A stretch of 64,000 nt of DNA from Sphingobium wenxiniae (GCF_007830065.1 NZ_VLKK01000007.1:147479-211478), one strand, 5' to 3'; counted from the first letter of the stretch, positions 43,195 through 53,366 are shown. The notes: a model not told the origin generated them from the letters alone. Translations and numbers: made by a program.

Positions 43195-44424
43195 TCAGCG
43201 ATCCCGGCGGCCCAGCAGACGCAGCCGCAGCGCATTGAGCTTGATGAAGCCCGCCGCGTCGCGCTGGTCATAGGCGCCCGCATCGTCCTCGAACGTCACG
43301 ACCTTCTCACTGTAGAGCGAATAAGGCGACTTGCGGCCCACGACATAGACCCCGCCCTTGTAGAGCTTGAGGCGGACGGTGCCCGTCACCTTCTCCTGGC
43401 TGTGGTCGATGGCGGCCTGCAGCATCTCCCGCTCCGGCGAGAACCAGAAGCCGTTATAGATCAGCTCGGCATATTTGGGCGCGAGTTCGTCCTTCAGATG
43501 CGCCGCGCCGCGGTCCAGCGTCACCTGTTCGATGCCGCGATGGGCAAGGTGATAGATAGTCCCGCCCGGCGTTTCATACATGCCGCGCGACTTCATGCCG
43601 ACGAAGCGGTTCTCGACCAGATCGAGCCGGCCGATGCCATGCTTGCGGCCATAGTCGTTGAGCGTCTCCAGCAGCGTCGCGGGCGACATGCCCACGCCGT
43701 TGATCGCCACGCCGTCGCCGCGCTCAAAATCAATGGTGATATATTCCGGCGCGTCGGGCGCGTCCTCCGGGTTCACCGTGCGCGAATAGACATAATCGGG
43801 CGTTTCGTCCCACGGATCTTCCAGAACCTTCCCCTCGGACGAGGTATGGAGCATGTTCGCGTCGGTCGAAAACGGGCTTTCCCCCCGCTTGTCGCGCGGG
43901 ATTGGGATCTGATGCTTTTCGGCGAACTCGATGAGCTTCGTGCGGCTGGTCAGGTCCCATTCGCGCCAGGGCGCGATCACCTTGATATCGGGCTGCAGCG
44001 CATAATAGCCAAGCTCGAAGCGGACCTGATCATTGCCCTTGCCGGTCGCGCCGTGGGACACGGCGTCCGCACCGACCTGCTTCGCGATCTCGATCTGCCG
44101 CTTGGCGATCAACGGACGGGCGATGGACGTGCCCAACAGATACAACCCTTCATAGAGCGCATTGGCGCGCATCATCGGGAACACATAATCCTTCACGAAT
44201 TCCTCGCGCAGGTCGTCGATGAAGATATGCTCTTCCCTGACGCCCATCAGCCGGGCCTTGGCGCGCGCGGGTTCCAGTTCCTCGCCCTGCCCCAAGTCGG
44301 CCGTGAAGGTCACGACCTCGCAATTATAAGTCTGTTGCAGCCATTTCAGGATCACGCTGGTGTCGAGCCCGCCGGAAAAGGCGAGGACGATGCGATTGAT
44401 CTTGTCGGGATGGGAAGCGGACAT
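43195..44424 (-). CDS. argG: argininosuccinate synthase
   Basis: ArgG (409 residues) joins citrulline and aspartate with ATP use, the step before argininosuccinate lyase. The ATP-binding P-loop-like motif [15 protein letters not shown] is near residue 13, followed by [16 protein letters not shown]; the citrulline-binding [20 protein letters not shown] and the conserved [27 protein letters not shown] segments are intact. The ATG at 44422-44424 gives the normal N-terminus; the longer frame is not needed. It stands alone here, away from argD-argF. Confidence 0.96.
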   Translation of the reverse strand: MSASHPDKINRIVLAFSGGLDTSVILKWLQQTYNCEVVTFTADLGQGEELEPARAKARLMGVREEHIFIDDLREEFVKDYVFPMMRANALYEGLYLLGTSIARPLIAKRQIEIAKQVGADAVSHGATGKGNDQVRFELGYYALQPDIKVIAPWREWDLTSRTKLIEFAEKHQIPIPRDKRGESPFSTDANMLHTSSEGKVLEDPWDETPDYVYSRTVNPEDAPDAPEYITIDFERGDGVAINGVGMSPATLLETLNDYGRKHGIGRLDLVENRFVGMKSRGMYETPGGTIYHLAHRGIEQVTLDRGAAHLKDELAPKYAELIYNGFWFSPEREMLQAAIDHSQEKVTGTVRLKLYKGGVYVVGRKSPYSLYSEKVVTFEDDAGAYDQRDAAGFIKLNALRLRLLGRRDR

Positions 44425-44533
44425 GGACGAAACGACCTTCCTTGGAACTGGCCTTGAACGGGTGCGAATTACCGGCGGGCCGGTATCAGGCACAGGCCCT
44501 CAACGCAACCGCATCCATGCCCGGCGCGTGGAT

Positions 44534-44728
44534 TCAGGGCGTGTCCGGCATGTCCTTATCCCGCCGCGCCCCGTCCAGCGCGCGAACCCGGCGGGCCTCC
44601 TGCGCTTCCGCTTCCAACCGCTCCGCCTTGCTGCGCCCGAATTTCGCGCGGTTGGCCTGCGCCAGCCGCTCCTTCTCGCCCCGCGCCTTCGTCTTGCGCG
44701 CCTGCCGCAGGTTGATGACGTTGCTCAT
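44534..44728 (-). CDS. DUF4169-like small protein
   Basis: A protein of 64 residues from ATG 44726-44728 (68 from an upstream GTG that overlaps ung). It is very basic and helical, with SNVINLRQARKTKARGEKERLAQANRAKFGRSKAERLEAEAQEARR, which is the pattern of the DUF4169 family of alphaproteobacteria. The function of that family is unknown to me. It follows ung directly on the same strand, so the two are probably cotranscribed. Confidence 0.75.
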   Translation of the reverse strand: MSNVINLRQARKTKARGEKERLAQANRAKFGRSKAERLEAEAQEARRVRALDGARRDKDMPDTP

Positions 44729-44729
44729 C

Positions 44730-45440
44730 TCATCGCTCACCCGAAGCTGCCGCCGTTCCTTCCGGCAAGGCCCAGTCGATCGCGCCGCGCCCCTTCTCCT
44801 CCAGAAAAGCGTTAGCGCGCGAAAAATGCCGGCAGCCCAGAAAGCCGTTATGCGCCGAGAGCGGCGAGGGATGCGCGGCCTTCAACACCAGATGTTTCGA
44901 CGGATCGACGAACGCGGCCTTACGCTGGGCAGAGGCGCCCCACAGCAGGAAGACGACCGGCTCCTCCTTCTGGTTGACCAGCCGGATGATGGCGTCGGTG
45001 AACTGTTCCCACCCCTTGCCCTGATGCGAAGCGGCGCGGCCCATTTCGACGGTCAGCACGCTGTTGAGCAGCAGCACCCCCTGCCGTGCCCAATGCTCCA
45101 GGAATCCGTGGCGCGGCGGCGCGATGCCCAGATCGCTGTTCAACTCCTTGTAGATATTGATCAGCGAAGGCGGCGTCCGCACGCCCGGCTTCACGCTGAA
45201 GCACAGCCCATGCGCCTGCCCCTCGCCATGATAGGGGTCCTGACCCAATATCACGACCTTCACCTTGTCCAGCGGCGTCAGGTCGAGCGCGCGGAAATAT
45301 TCGCCGCCCTTGGGGAATATGCGCTTCCCGTTGGATTTCTCTCCCTCCAGAAAGCGCTTCAGCGCCTGCATATAGGCGCTCTGGAATTCGCCGAGCAGCG
45401 GCTCCCGCCAACTTTCATGCAGCTTGATGGTGTCATTCAT
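44730..45440 (-). CDS. ung: uracil-DNA glycosylase, family 1
   Basis: UNG (236 residues) removes uracil from DNA as the first step of base excision repair. The catalytic water-activating motif [21 protein letters not shown] and the [21 protein letters not shown] intercalation loop are both intact, as is [12 protein letters not shown]. The ATG at 45438-45440 gives the normal length; the open frame continues far upstream antisense to the beta-lactamase-like gene and is not real. The DUF4169-like gene follows. Confidence 0.95.
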   Translation of the reverse strand: MNDTIKLHESWREPLLGEFQSAYMQALKRFLEGEKSNGKRIFPKGGEYFRALDLTPLDKVKVVILGQDPYHGEGQAHGLCFSVKPGVRTPPSLINIYKELNSDLGIAPPRHGFLEHWARQGVLLLNSVLTVEMGRAASHQGKGWEQFTDAIIRLVNQKEEPVVFLLWGASAQRKAAFVDPSKHLVLKAAHPSPLSAHNGFLGCRHFSRANAFLEEKGRGAIDWALPEGTAAASGER

Positions 45441-45527
45441 AATTTCGGGTGATGAACCGGCCCGCAATCCCCTGTCAACCGTGCGGGTCCAAAGCCTCTT
45501 GCCTCGGGCGGCGGGATGGAGGAGAGA

Positions 45528-46538
45528 ATGGCCATGCCGCTTTCCCGCACTTTTGGCGCTATGCTTGCCGCCCTTGGCCTGTTCTTCGCCCCGCTGCCCA
45601 CGGCGGATGCTTTCGGCCCGGTCAAAGGCGCTTCGCAGCAAACCGCCGAAGAGCGCCTGCTTGCTCAATTCCAGAGCTTTGCCGCGCTGAGCGACGGCAC
45701 CGTGGGTATCGCCGTGCAGGACCTGTCGACAGGGGAGGAGCAATCGCTCAACGGCGACACGCTGTTTCCCATGGCCAGCACCTACAAGGTCGCCGTGGCG
45801 GGCAAGATCCTGTCGATGGCGGACGCGGGCGTCCTCGCCTTGCAGGATCAGGTGCCGCTCGGCCCGGCCTTGCTCGCCAAGGCCCGCTCCGTCCATGACC
45901 TCATCGACCTGATGCTGACCCATAGCGACAATGACGCGACCGATGCCCTGGTCGCGCGCGCGGGCGGCCCCGCCGCCGTCGACGGCTGGGTCAAGGCGTT
46001 GGGCGTCAAGGCGCTGCGCGTGGACAGCGATACCGCGCACCTGCTCTATCGCGCCATGGGCATCAGCCCCGCCGCGGGCAGCTTCCGCCGGAACGCGGCC
46101 GCCGCGCTGGAGGCGGATTTGACCTTGCGCGAACGCGATGCGCGCGACATGCCGAACATCGCCTTCACGCTCGATCCGCGCGATACCGCCACCCCGCGCG
46201 CGATGAACGCGCTGCTTGCCGCCATCCAGCTTGGCAAGGCGCTCAAACCGGCCAGCACCGTCTATCTGCTGGGCATGATGGAACGCTGCCATACGGGCAA
46301 GGCGCGGCTCAAGGGCATGTTGCCGCCCGGCGCGCGGATCGCGCACAAGACGGGATCGCTCAACGGCTATGGCGGCGACGTCGGGATCGTCACCCTGTCC
46401 GACGGGCGGATGTTCGCGATCTCCGTATTCGTGATGAAGGATTACAGGGGGCGGGAAACGCGCGATCGCATCATGGCGCAGGCCGCCCGCGCCGCTTATG
46501 ATTATTTCCTCTTCGCTCCTGCCCGGCGCACGGCCTGA
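45528..46538 (+). CDS. class A beta-lactamase-like serine hydrolase
   Basis: A 336-residue exported protein with signal peptide ([19 protein letters not shown]). The penicilloyl-serine motifs are present: STYK at 84-87, SDN at 133-135 and KTG in AHKTGSLNG. Between SDN and the conserved [11 protein letters not shown] the spacing is about 37 residues longer than in TEM-type enzymes, and the segment that corresponds to the omega loop ([10 protein letters not shown] at 164-173) has no glutamate where E166 should be. It could therefore be a slow or non-lactamase serine hydrolase. GGAGG stands a few bases before ATG 45528. Confidence 0.8.
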   Translation: MAMPLSRTFGAMLAALGLFFAPLPTADAFGPVKGASQQTAEERLLAQFQSFAALSDGTVGIAVQDLSTGEEQSLNGDTLFPMASTYKVAVAGKILSMADAGVLALQDQVPLGPALLAKARSVHDLIDLMLTHSDNDATDALVARAGGPAAVDGWVKALGVKALRVDSDTAHLLYRAMGISPAAGSFRRNAAAALEADLTLRERDARDMPNIAFTLDPRDTATPRAMNALLAAIQLGKALKPASTVYLLGMMERCHTGKARLKGMLPPGARIAHKTGSLNGYGGDVGIVTLSDGRMFAISVFVMKDYRGRETRDRIMAQAARAAYDYFLFAPARRTA

Positions 46539-46596
46539 CGCAAGCGGCTTAACATCGGCGCTCGCCGCGGCTACCGTCGGGTCAGAGAGGTGCGAG

Positions 46597-46967
46597 GTGA
46601 ATGGATTTACCTGCTTCCGCGAATTCTGGCCCTACTATCTGCAAGAACATGCGCGCCCCGGCACGCGCGCGCTGCATTATGTCGGCACCACGCTGGTGAT
46701 CGCGCTGACGATAGGCGCATTGCTCCTGGCTGAGCGGTGGTGGTGGCTGCTGGCCGCCATTCCGGTTGCCGGCTATGGCTTTGCATGGGCGGCCATAGCC
46801 TGATCGAGCGAAACAGGCCGGCGACCTTCCACTATCCCTTCTGGTCCCTGCGCGCCGATTTCCGCATGTGGTATCGGTTCCTGACCGGGCGCATGGGGCA
46901 CGATCTGGCGGTAGCCGGCGTGCGGCCGGACGGTTCGATCGATCCCGTCCGGCGGCTCCATCCCTGA
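46597..46967 (+). pseudogene. DUF962/Mpo1-like membrane protein, frameshifted
   Basis: The reading frame from GTG 46597 encodes [32 protein letters not shown] and a second membrane helix, then stops at 46801-46803. The natural continuation, [36 protein letters not shown], is in the next frame to 46967. Together they make a normal DUF962 (Mpo1-like) protein of about 123 residues. Loss of one G near 46788-46794 (the GGGCGGCC stretch) explains the break. It may be a real mutation or a sequencing error. Confidence 0.75.
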
Positions 46968-47015
46968 CATCGCCCTATCCGCTTGACCATGGCCGCGCCT
47001 TTGCCACAAGGGGGC

Positions 47016-48083
47016 ATGACCCTACGCGCGCATTTCCTCCCCCTGCCCGACAGAACGACACTCGAAGCGCGCTGGCGGGCGCTGGAAGCGCGGTCGGAGG
47101 CGTCCTTCTTTCTCGGCTGGACATGGATCGGCGCATGGCTCGACGCCTATGACGTGCGGCCGGAGCTTCTGGCGGTCATCGACGGGGATCAGGACGTCGC
47201 GCTGGCGCTCGTCGGCCATGCGATGACGCCGCGCCTGCTGGGGCGAACGGCCACGCTCTGCCTCAATCAGGCAGGCCATGGCGTCGTCGACCGCCCCTTC
47301 ATCGAATATAACGGCCTGCTCACACAAACCGGCCGGGAAGCGCCCGCCGCACAGGCCGTCCTGTCGGCCCTCGCGGCCCGTCGCGACTGGCGCGTGATGC
47401 ATCTGGCGGGCGTCGCGCCGGGATCGGCGCTGCTGGACCTGCCGGCGCACCGCCGGACGAAGCTGGATGACTCCCCGGTCTATCAGGTCGATCTTGAAGC
47501 CGTGCGCGCGGCCGGAGGGGATTATCTCTCGCTGCTCAGCGCCAACACGCGCGGCCAGATCCGCCGCGCCGTCAGGGAACATGGCAATGCGCTTCCTGCC
47601 GTCACCCGGGCCGCCCACGCCGACATCGGACCCTGGCTGGACGAGATGCACAGGCTCAACCGGGGCCGCCATGCGGACAATGCCTGGGACGACGACGCCT
47701 TCCGCCATTTCGCCGCCGTCATCGCCGGGCGCGGACTGGAGGGGGGAGAGGTCGAATTGCTGCGGTTCACCGGCGCGGACGGCCCGGTCGGATTGCTCCT
47801 CAATTTCATCCATCGCGGCGTGGCGCTGAATTATCAGTCCGCCTTCGCTGCCCCCCGTTCCGCCAAGGACAAGCCGGGCCTGCTGTGCCATGCGGCAGCC
47901 GTCGGCGACTATGCGGCGCGCGGTTTCCGGCTCTATTCGCTGCTCGCGGGCAAGGACCGATACAAGCAGAGCCTCGCCACCTGCGAGGAGCGCCTCGAAT
48001 GGTGGGCGCTCGAACGCTTCTCTCCGCGCCTGGAGGCCGAAGCCGCCCTGCGCCGCCTGCTCAGGCGCCCAATTTCCGCATGA
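47016..48083 (+). CDS. CelD/BcsL-type GNAT acyltransferase-like protein
   Basis: A protein of about 355 residues (366 from a TTG at 46983, 364 from ATG 46989). The N-terminal WRALEARSEASFFLGWTWIGAWLDAY segment and the central domain with SLLSANTRGQIRRAVREHGN, VGLLLNFIHRGVALNYQSAF and KPGLLCHAAAVGDYAARGF fit the CelD/BcsL GNAT-like family, often found in polysaccharide loci. Substrate is unknown. A second member of the family is at 48936-50060. The gene is convergent with the cupin gene and overlaps it by 23 bases. Confidence 0.75.
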   Translation: MTLRAHFLPLPDRTTLEARWRALEARSEASFFLGWTWIGAWLDAYDVRPELLAVIDGDQDVALALVGHAMTPRLLGRTATLCLNQAGHGVVDRPFIEYNGLLTQTGREAPAAQAVLSALAARRDWRVMHLAGVAPGSALLDLPAHRRTKLDDSPVYQVDLEAVRAAGGDYLSLLSANTRGQIRRAVREHGNALPAVTRAAHADIGPWLDEMHRLNRGRHADNAWDDDAFRHFAAVIAGRGLEGGEVELLRFTGADGPVGLLLNFIHRGVALNYQSAFAAPRSAKDKPGLLCHAAAVGDYAARGFRLYSLLAGKDRYKQSLATCEERLEWWALERFSPRLEAEAALRRLLRRPISA

Positions 48084-48939
48084 GGCGATAGACGAAGCGC
48101 CGTGCCCTCTGCTTTTCCGGCTGCGGCGTGATTTTGCCGACCGGCATTTTCCAGCGGCGAAGCAAAGCGTTGAAGCTGTGCAATTCTCCCTCCGCGACGC
48201 TGCGTTCCGACCGCCATGTGATTGACAGGCTGATCGAAACGTCCGGACCGTTCCGCACGAAATGCGGCGCTTTCACCGGCACATGGATGGCGTCGCCCGG
48301 CTCCAGCAGAAGGGGAACGCCGCGCGCCATGAATGCATCGCGCCATTCCAGATTGCGGTGGCCGCCCTTGTGGAAATCCTCGCTCTTGCATGGAGGCACC
48401 AACTCTTCGTCGCGGGCGGGAAACACCGTCATCGTCTTGCTCCCGCGAATCTGGAGCAGGATGTTATGCTCCGGGTCCATGTGGAAAGGCGTGACGCTGC
48501 CGGGGGAGGACAGGAAAATGAACGCTTCCCGATGCAGCATCGGCCCCGTCCACCGCGCGACCAGCGGTTCCAGCTCCGCCAGCGCCTGATCCAGCAGCGC
48601 GCCATAGGCCGCATCGCGCTCCACATTCTTCAGCACGGCCCAACTGCCGTTGGTTTCTATGGTCCGGATCGTCTCGCCCAGCGTCAGGCCGTTGGACGGC
48701 GTCTCGTCCGGCCGCACGCCAAGCGGCAATGCGCCCAGATTATATTCCACGCTGCCCGCCGGCATCCGTTCGGCCAGATCGGCCAGCGCGGCCGGTTCCA
48801 GCAGCGGATGGCCGGCAAGATCATGGACAAGCGCCGCCGCCCGATCGGGATAGGCGGCGGTGAAAGCCACGCGCGCGCTGTCGGGGAATATCCGGGCCAT
48901 CGTTTCTTTCCCCGGCGTGATCGAACCCTGGGCGGTCAT
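48061..48939 (-). CDS. cupin-like (JmjC-type) protein
   Basis: A 292-residue protein with a double-stranded beta-helix fold signature: TPFHMDPEHNILLQIRGSKTMTVFP at about 149-173 carries the HxD metal motif, and the second histidine probably lies in GDAIHVPVKAPHFV at about 224-237. This is the Fe(II)/2-oxoglutarate cupin_8/JmjC-like pattern, so a hydroxylase is possible; the substrate is unknown. Its ATG overlaps the stop of the GNAT-like gene by 4 bases, so both are translated from one mRNA. The 3-prime end overlaps the convergent gene. Confidence 0.75.
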   Translation of the reverse strand: MTAQGSITPGKETMARIFPDSARVAFTAAYPDRAAALVHDLAGHPLLEPAALADLAERMPAGSVEYNLGALPLGVRPDETPSNGLTLGETIRTIETNGSWAVLKNVERDAAYGALLDQALAELEPLVARWTGPMLHREAFIFLSSPGSVTPFHMDPEHNILLQIRGSKTMTVFPARDEELVPPCKSEDFHKGGHRNLEWRDAFMARGVPLLLEPGDAIHVPVKAPHFVRNGPDVSISLSITWRSERSVAEGELHSFNALLRRWKMPVGKITPQPEKQRARRFVYRLMRKLGA

Positions 48940-50060
48940 GCCTGTCCTTTCATGATCTGGCTTATCCGTTCGACTCCGGTGGCGAGCGCGAAAGCCGCCG
49001 CCCGCTGAAACCGCTTGAAGCCGCTCCCGTGCAGGGCGATCCGATATTGCACGATCGTCCGCCGCTCCGCCCACAGGCTGTCGATCATCGGGTGATCGAC
49101 GGCGGCGCAGCTATCCATCCATGCCATGTCGGGATCGCCCTGCACCGCATGGAGATTGGCGATCTCGATCAATATGCCGGGCGAAAAGCGGCCCAGCGCC
49201 TCGTCAAAGGCGATCTTGAAGGAAAAGGCTCCTTCGCCATGGCGGAAATTGACGAGCATGGCGATGGCGCGCCCGTCCATATCCATCCGCAGGAAATGCA
49301 GCCGCCCCGCATCGAAGGCGGCGGCGCAGGCCGCGCGGAAAAACGCCTCGTCCGCCTTCTTGCAGGCCAGCGCGGTTCCTTGGCGTCCCTTCCACCCCGA
49401 TGCTTCGAGTGTCAGGAAATCCTGGCACCAGACCGGCAAGTCCGCCGCGCAGGCCAGCAGGTGGGTTTCCACCTGCCCCAGTTCCGCCAGCCGCTTTTGC
49501 AGACGGCGCAATTCCTTGCGCTTCTTGGCGCGGACATGGGTTTCCCAATATTCGTCGGCGGACAGATCGGATCGCAGCATCGCGCGGTCGTAGCGATGGA
49601 TTTCCCGGCGCCCCCGTCCCTGTTCGACGCATAGAGCCTCCAACGCCGCGGCATTGGCGCCCGCCGCGTCCAGACATTCCAGATGCAGGAAACCCGGCGC
49701 CCAATCGGCGGCGTCGAGCTGCGCCAGGAAACTGCGCCATGCGGCGACCTCATGCCCCTGCCGGACGATGGGCGCGCCGAAGAAACAATGGTCGTGCATC
49801 CAGTTGACCACGCAGGAAACCGGCAAGCGCCCATGGCTCGACGCCGTGACCACCGGCAAAAGGCCGATGGAGCGGCCGTCCTCCTGCGCCTCGATCAGGC
49901 GCACGCCATGCCCCGCCGCGAGGTGATCCAGCGCGGCGCCCAGCATGTCGGGCGCATAAAATGCGTTCGCTTCCGCCGCCGCGCCCGCCAGGTCGGCCCA
50001 GCGCGCGCGGCGCAAGGGCGCATGGGGATAGCCTGCCGGCACGGAAGGATGCGTTGCCAT
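48936..50060 (-). CDS. CelD/BcsL-type GNAT acyltransferase-like protein
   Basis: A 374-residue protein of the same family as 47016-48083: HVRAKKRKELRRLQKRLAELGQ, LTLEASGWKGRQGTAL, GRAIAMLVNFRHGEGAFSFKIAFDEALGRFSPGILIEI and the DSCAAVDHPMID segment are typical for CelD/BcsL-type GNAT domains. ATG 50058-50060 is chosen because AGGGG stands 7 bases upstream; two other ATG codons lie 6 and 18 bases further up. It is the first gene of a two-gene unit with the cupin-like gene. The epimerase gene diverges from it. Confidence 0.75.
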   Translation of the reverse strand: MATHPSVPAGYPHAPLRRARWADLAGAAAEANAFYAPDMLGAALDHLAAGHGVRLIEAQEDGRSIGLLPVVTASSHGRLPVSCVVNWMHDHCFFGAPIVRQGHEVAAWRSFLAQLDAADWAPGFLHLECLDAAGANAAALEALCVEQGRGRREIHRYDRAMLRSDLSADEYWETHVRAKKRKELRRLQKRLAELGQVETHLLACAADLPVWCQDFLTLEASGWKGRQGTALACKKADEAFFRAACAAAFDAGRLHFLRMDMDGRAIAMLVNFRHGEGAFSFKIAFDEALGRFSPGILIEIANLHAVQGDPDMAWMDSCAAVDHPMIDSLWAERRTIVQYRIALHGSGFKRFQRAAAFALATGVERISQIMKGQA

Positions 50061-50283
50061 ATCCATGCCCCTGCTCATAGAATGGAATGATTAGGGAATA
50101 GCTAAGCATCGATCGTCATGAAGCTTTTCCCGGCCGGTATCCGCCGCAAGTTCCTTTACATCATGGGCGGGATCGTCTGTGTGGACGGATCGGGAAAATC
50201 AGGAGGAGCGGCGTCTTGACGGAAAGGCAGGGAAACAGCTTCATGCAGCGCGATCACGACCTCTTGCGGCATCGGACCCGAAC

Positions 50284-51288
50284 ATGACCATTCTCGTCAC
50301 CGGCGCGGCCGGCTTCATCGGCATGCAGGTGGCCGACCGTCTGCTGGAGGACGGACGCGCGGTCATCGGCATCGACAATATGAACGATTATTATGCGGTG
50401 TCGCTCAAGCAGGACCGCATCGCCGACCTTTCCCGGCGGCATGGCAAGCTGTTCACCTTCACCGAACTCGACTTTGCCGACATGGGCGCGCTCAAGGACG
50501 CCCTGACGGACCATCCGGTGGAAGCGATCATCCATCTGGGCGCGCAGGCGGGCGTCCGTTATTCGCTGATCAATCCTCATGCCTATGTGCGCTCCAACCT
50601 GGCGGGCCATGTCAACATGCTGGAACTGGCGCGGGAACGCCGCGTGCGCCATCTGGTCTATGCGTCGTCTTCGTCCGTTTATGGCGGCAACGACATATTG
50701 CCGTTCCGCGTGGAGGATCGCGCCGACCATCCCGTATCGCTCTATGCCGCCACCAAGCGCGCGGACGAACTGATGAGCGAAACCTATGCCCATCTTTTCC
50801 GCGTGCCGATGACCGGGCTGCGCTTCTTCACGGTCTATGGTCCGTGGGGACGGCCCGACATGGCCATGTGGATCTTCACCTCGAAAATCCTCGCGGGCGA
50901 GCCGATACCCGTGTTCAACCATGGCCGGATGCAGCGCGACTTCACCTATATCGACGACATCGTCACCGGCGTCATAGCCTGTCTCGACAATGCGCCGCAC
51001 GACGACGGCGCGGTGAAGGCGGGCGGCAGCCGGGCGCCTCATCGCCTCTACAATATCGGCAACAACCGTCCGGAAGAATTGATGCACCTGATCGCGTTGC
51101 TGGAGGAGGCGTGCGGCCGAAAGGCGCAAATGGATTTCCAGCCCATGCAGCCGGGCGACGTGCCCGCCACCTATGCGGACATCAGTGCGATCGCGCGCGA
51201 TGTCGGCTTCGCTCCGGCCACCGGCATCGAATTGGGAGTGCCGCGATTCGTATCCTGGTATCGCGACTATCACGGCATCGGGAAATAG
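50284..51288 (+). CDS. NAD-dependent nucleotide-sugar epimerase (UDP-glucuronate 4-epimerase type)
   Basis: A 334-residue extended short-chain dehydrogenase. The N-terminal nucleotide motif ILVTGAAGFIGMQVADRLL, the DNMNDYY segment, HLGAQAGVRYSLINPHAYVRSNLAGHVNMLE, the catalytic YAATKRADEL (YxxxK) and FFTVYGPWGRPDMAMWIFTSKILAGEPIPVFNHGRMQRDFTYIDDIV are typical for UDP-glucuronate 4-epimerases that feed capsule and LPS synthesis. ATG 50284 gives the standard start; the longer frame upstream adds an unrelated Arg-rich piece. kdsD follows 261 bases downstream. Confidence 0.88.
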   Translation: MTILVTGAAGFIGMQVADRLLEDGRAVIGIDNMNDYYAVSLKQDRIADLSRRHGKLFTFTELDFADMGALKDALTDHPVEAIIHLGAQAGVRYSLINPHAYVRSNLAGHVNMLELARERRVRHLVYASSSSVYGGNDILPFRVEDRADHPVSLYAATKRADELMSETYAHLFRVPMTGLRFFTVYGPWGRPDMAMWIFTSKILAGEPIPVFNHGRMQRDFTYIDDIVTGVIACLDNAPHDDGAVKAGGSRAPHRLYNIGNNRPEELMHLIALLEEACGRKAQMDFQPMQPGDVPATYADISAIARDVGFAPATGIELGVPRFVSWYRDYHGIGK

Positions 51289-51549
51289 GCGTTCGCCACT
51301 TTAGGAAAAGTTCCGCGCTTTGGCGCGATTTCCAGCGCTTTGGTCTGCTTTTCTTTCGAGCGGGTCCAAATTGGCGTTATTTCCTTATGGTATAATAGAT
51401 TGCCACAAGTCGGCAAAATGGCGTAAGCCTGTTGTCACCCGAATGAAAAGATCCGGGCCAAAACAATAACAGGCGGTCGACATAATAGTCGCCGTCGCGT
51501 GTTCGCCGACCGGATGGGGCCGGGGCGATGCACGAAAAAGGGCGAATGC

Positions 51550-52557
51550 GTGTCTACAGTATCCAATATCGTGCCATTCAAGTCGGGCAGGCACATCGTC
51601 GAAACCGCCTGCCGCAGTCTTGCCGTCGCCGCCAGCGGATTGAACGCGTTGGAAGCCCAATTCGCGGATCGTGACTTTGCTGCCACCTTCCTCCGCCTCG
51701 TCGGCGTCATCATGAGCGTGCGGGGCCGCGTGATCGTCACCGGCATCGGGAAAAGCGGCATCGTGGCGCGGAAGATGACGGCCACGCTGACCTCGACGGG
51801 CACGCCCGCGATCTTCCTGCATCCCGCGGATGCCGGGCATGGCGACCTGGGCATGGTCACGCCCGCCGATCTCGTGCTGATGCTCTCTCATTCGGGCGAA
51901 TCCACGGAACTTGGCCCGATCATCCAATATTGCAAACGCTTCGCCATTCCGCTTGCCGCCATGACGGCGCAGCCGGACAGCACGGTCGCGCAGGCAGCGG
52001 ACATTTCCATCCTGATGCCGGCCGTCCGTGAAGCCTGCCCCAATTCCCTGGCGCCCACGACGTCGACGACGGTGCAAATGGCTTTCGGCGACGCCCTTGC
52101 GGTTTCCCTGATGGAGATGCGCGGATTTTCCGCCGACGATTTCCATAAATTCCATCCCAACGGGCGTCTTGGCGCGCAGCTGGTCAAGGTGCGCGAATTG
52201 ATGGCATCGGGTGACAGCGTCCCCCAGGTGCGCGAGGATGCGACGCTTCTGGAAACCATGATCGAAATGACGCGGGGCCGATTGGGCGGCACGGCGGTCG
52301 TCGATGGCCGGGGCCGGCTGATCGGCGCCTTTACCGATGGGGACCTGCGCCGTTCCCTCACGACGAAGCAGAATCTGACGGAGCCGATCGGACAGTTCAT
52401 GACGGTCACGCCGCTGTCCGTCGGTCCGGACGAACTGGCATCGGAAGCCTTGCGCCGGATGCATGACAGCAGCGTGATGCTGTTCTTCGTCTGCGAGGAG
52501 GAGCGTCTGATCGGCGCGGTGCACATGCACGATCTGCTCGAAGCCGGGGTCGCCTGA
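51550..52557 (+). CDS. kdsD: arabinose-5-phosphate isomerase
   Basis: KdsD (335 residues from GTG 51550; an ATG at 51514 is possible) turns ribulose 5-phosphate into arabinose 5-phosphate, the first step to Kdo. The SIS domain contains GRVIVTGIGKSGIVARKMTATLTSTGTPAIFLHPADAGHGDLGMV and SHSGESTEL; two CBS domains follow (VREDATLLETMIEM...GAFTDGDLRRSL and MTVTPLSVGPDELASEALRRM). An AAGGG stands ahead of the GTG. A perfect TATAAT at 51391-51396 may mark the promoter, though no well-spaced -35 is clear. kdsB follows after 5 bases. Confidence 0.92.
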   Translation: MSTVSNIVPFKSGRHIVETACRSLAVAASGLNALEAQFADRDFAATFLRLVGVIMSVRGRVIVTGIGKSGIVARKMTATLTSTGTPAIFLHPADAGHGDLGMVTPADLVLMLSHSGESTELGPIIQYCKRFAIPLAAMTAQPDSTVAQAADISILMPAVREACPNSLAPTTSTTVQMAFGDALAVSLMEMRGFSADDFHKFHPNGRLGAQLVKVRELMASGDSVPQVREDATLLETMIEMTRGRLGGTAVVDGRGRLIGAFTDGDLRRSLTTKQNLTEPIGQFMTVTPLSVGPDELASEALRRMHDSSVMLFFVCEEERLIGAVHMHDLLEAGVA

Positions 52558-52562
52558 CCATA

Positions 52563-53366
52563 TTGGTCGTCATTCCGGCGCGGGCAGGATCGTCCCGCCT
52601 TCCGCGCAAGCCGCTGCGCCCGATCGCCGGGCGGACATTGCTGCATCGAACCATCGCCATGGCGCGCGGGTCTCTTCGGGATCTGCCGGACATCGATCTT
52701 GTGGTCGCCACGGACGACCGGGAAATCGCCGATCACGCCCAGGCGGCGGGGTGCGAGGCGGTGATGACCCAAAGCGCCATCGCCACCGGATCGGGACGCG
52801 CGCTTGCCGCCGCGCTGGCGCGGCCTTCGCCGCCCCGGTTCGTCGTCAGTCTGCAAGGCGACTCCCCCTTCCAGCCCGAAGGCGCGCTAAGCGCCGTCAT
52901 TTCCGCGCTGCTGGACGGGACGCAGGTCGCGACGCCCGTGATCGCGCTCGACTGGGACGCCCTGGATTCATTGCGGGATCACAAGATGCGTTCCCCTTTC
53001 AGCGGCACCACCTGCGTGCGCGCGGCCGACGGCCGGGCGCTATGGTTTTCCAAGACGATCATTCCCGCGATCCGCGATGAAGCGGCCTTGCGCCAGACAG
53101 AGCCGCTCTCCCCGGTCTGGCGTCATGTCGGCCTTTATGGCTATGCCATCGACGCGTTGAAGCGGTTCGAGCAAACCGCACCGACGCCCTTGGAGACGCT
53201 GGAGGGACTGGAGCAATTGCGGCTGCTGGAATCGGGAATCCCGGTCATGACGGTGCCGGTGCCTCCGCCTCTCTTCGACAGTTCGGGCATCGATACCGAA
53301 CAGGACATCGTCCGGGTCGAGGCCCTGATCGCCATCCACGGCGATCCGACGCCCTGTCTGCCGTAA
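52563..53366 (+). CDS. kdsB: 3-deoxy-manno-octulosonate cytidylyltransferase
   Basis: KdsB (about 267 residues) activates Kdo to CMP-Kdo. The N-terminal motif VIPARAGSSRLPRKPL, VVATDDREIADHAQAAGCEAVMT, SLQGDSPFQPEGAL and the WRHVGLYGYAIDALKRF segment match the family. The likely start is the TTG at 52563, which directly precedes VVIPARAGS; no ATG fits. It is 5 bases from the kdsD stop, so translation is coupled. With kdsD this is a Kdo pair; kdsA and kdsC are not in the window. Confidence 0.92.
   Translation: MVVIPARAGSSRLPRKPLRPIAGRTLLHRTIAMARGSLRDLPDIDLVVATDDREIADHAQAAGCEAVMTQSAIATGSGRALAAALARPSPPRFVVSLQGDSPFQPEGALSAVISALLDGTQVATPVIALDWDALDSLRDHKMRSPFSGTTCVRAADGRALWFSKTIIPAIRDEAALRQTEPLSPVWRHVGLYGYAIDALKRFEQTAPTPLETLEGLEQLRLLESGIPVMTVPVPPPLFDSSGIDTEQDIVRVEALIAIHGDPTPCLP

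Noticed and set aside
51371..51396. TTGGCG/TATAAT as promoter of kdsD
   Set aside because: TATAAT is perfect, but the spacing to TTGGCG is only 14 bases; it is not listed as a feature.
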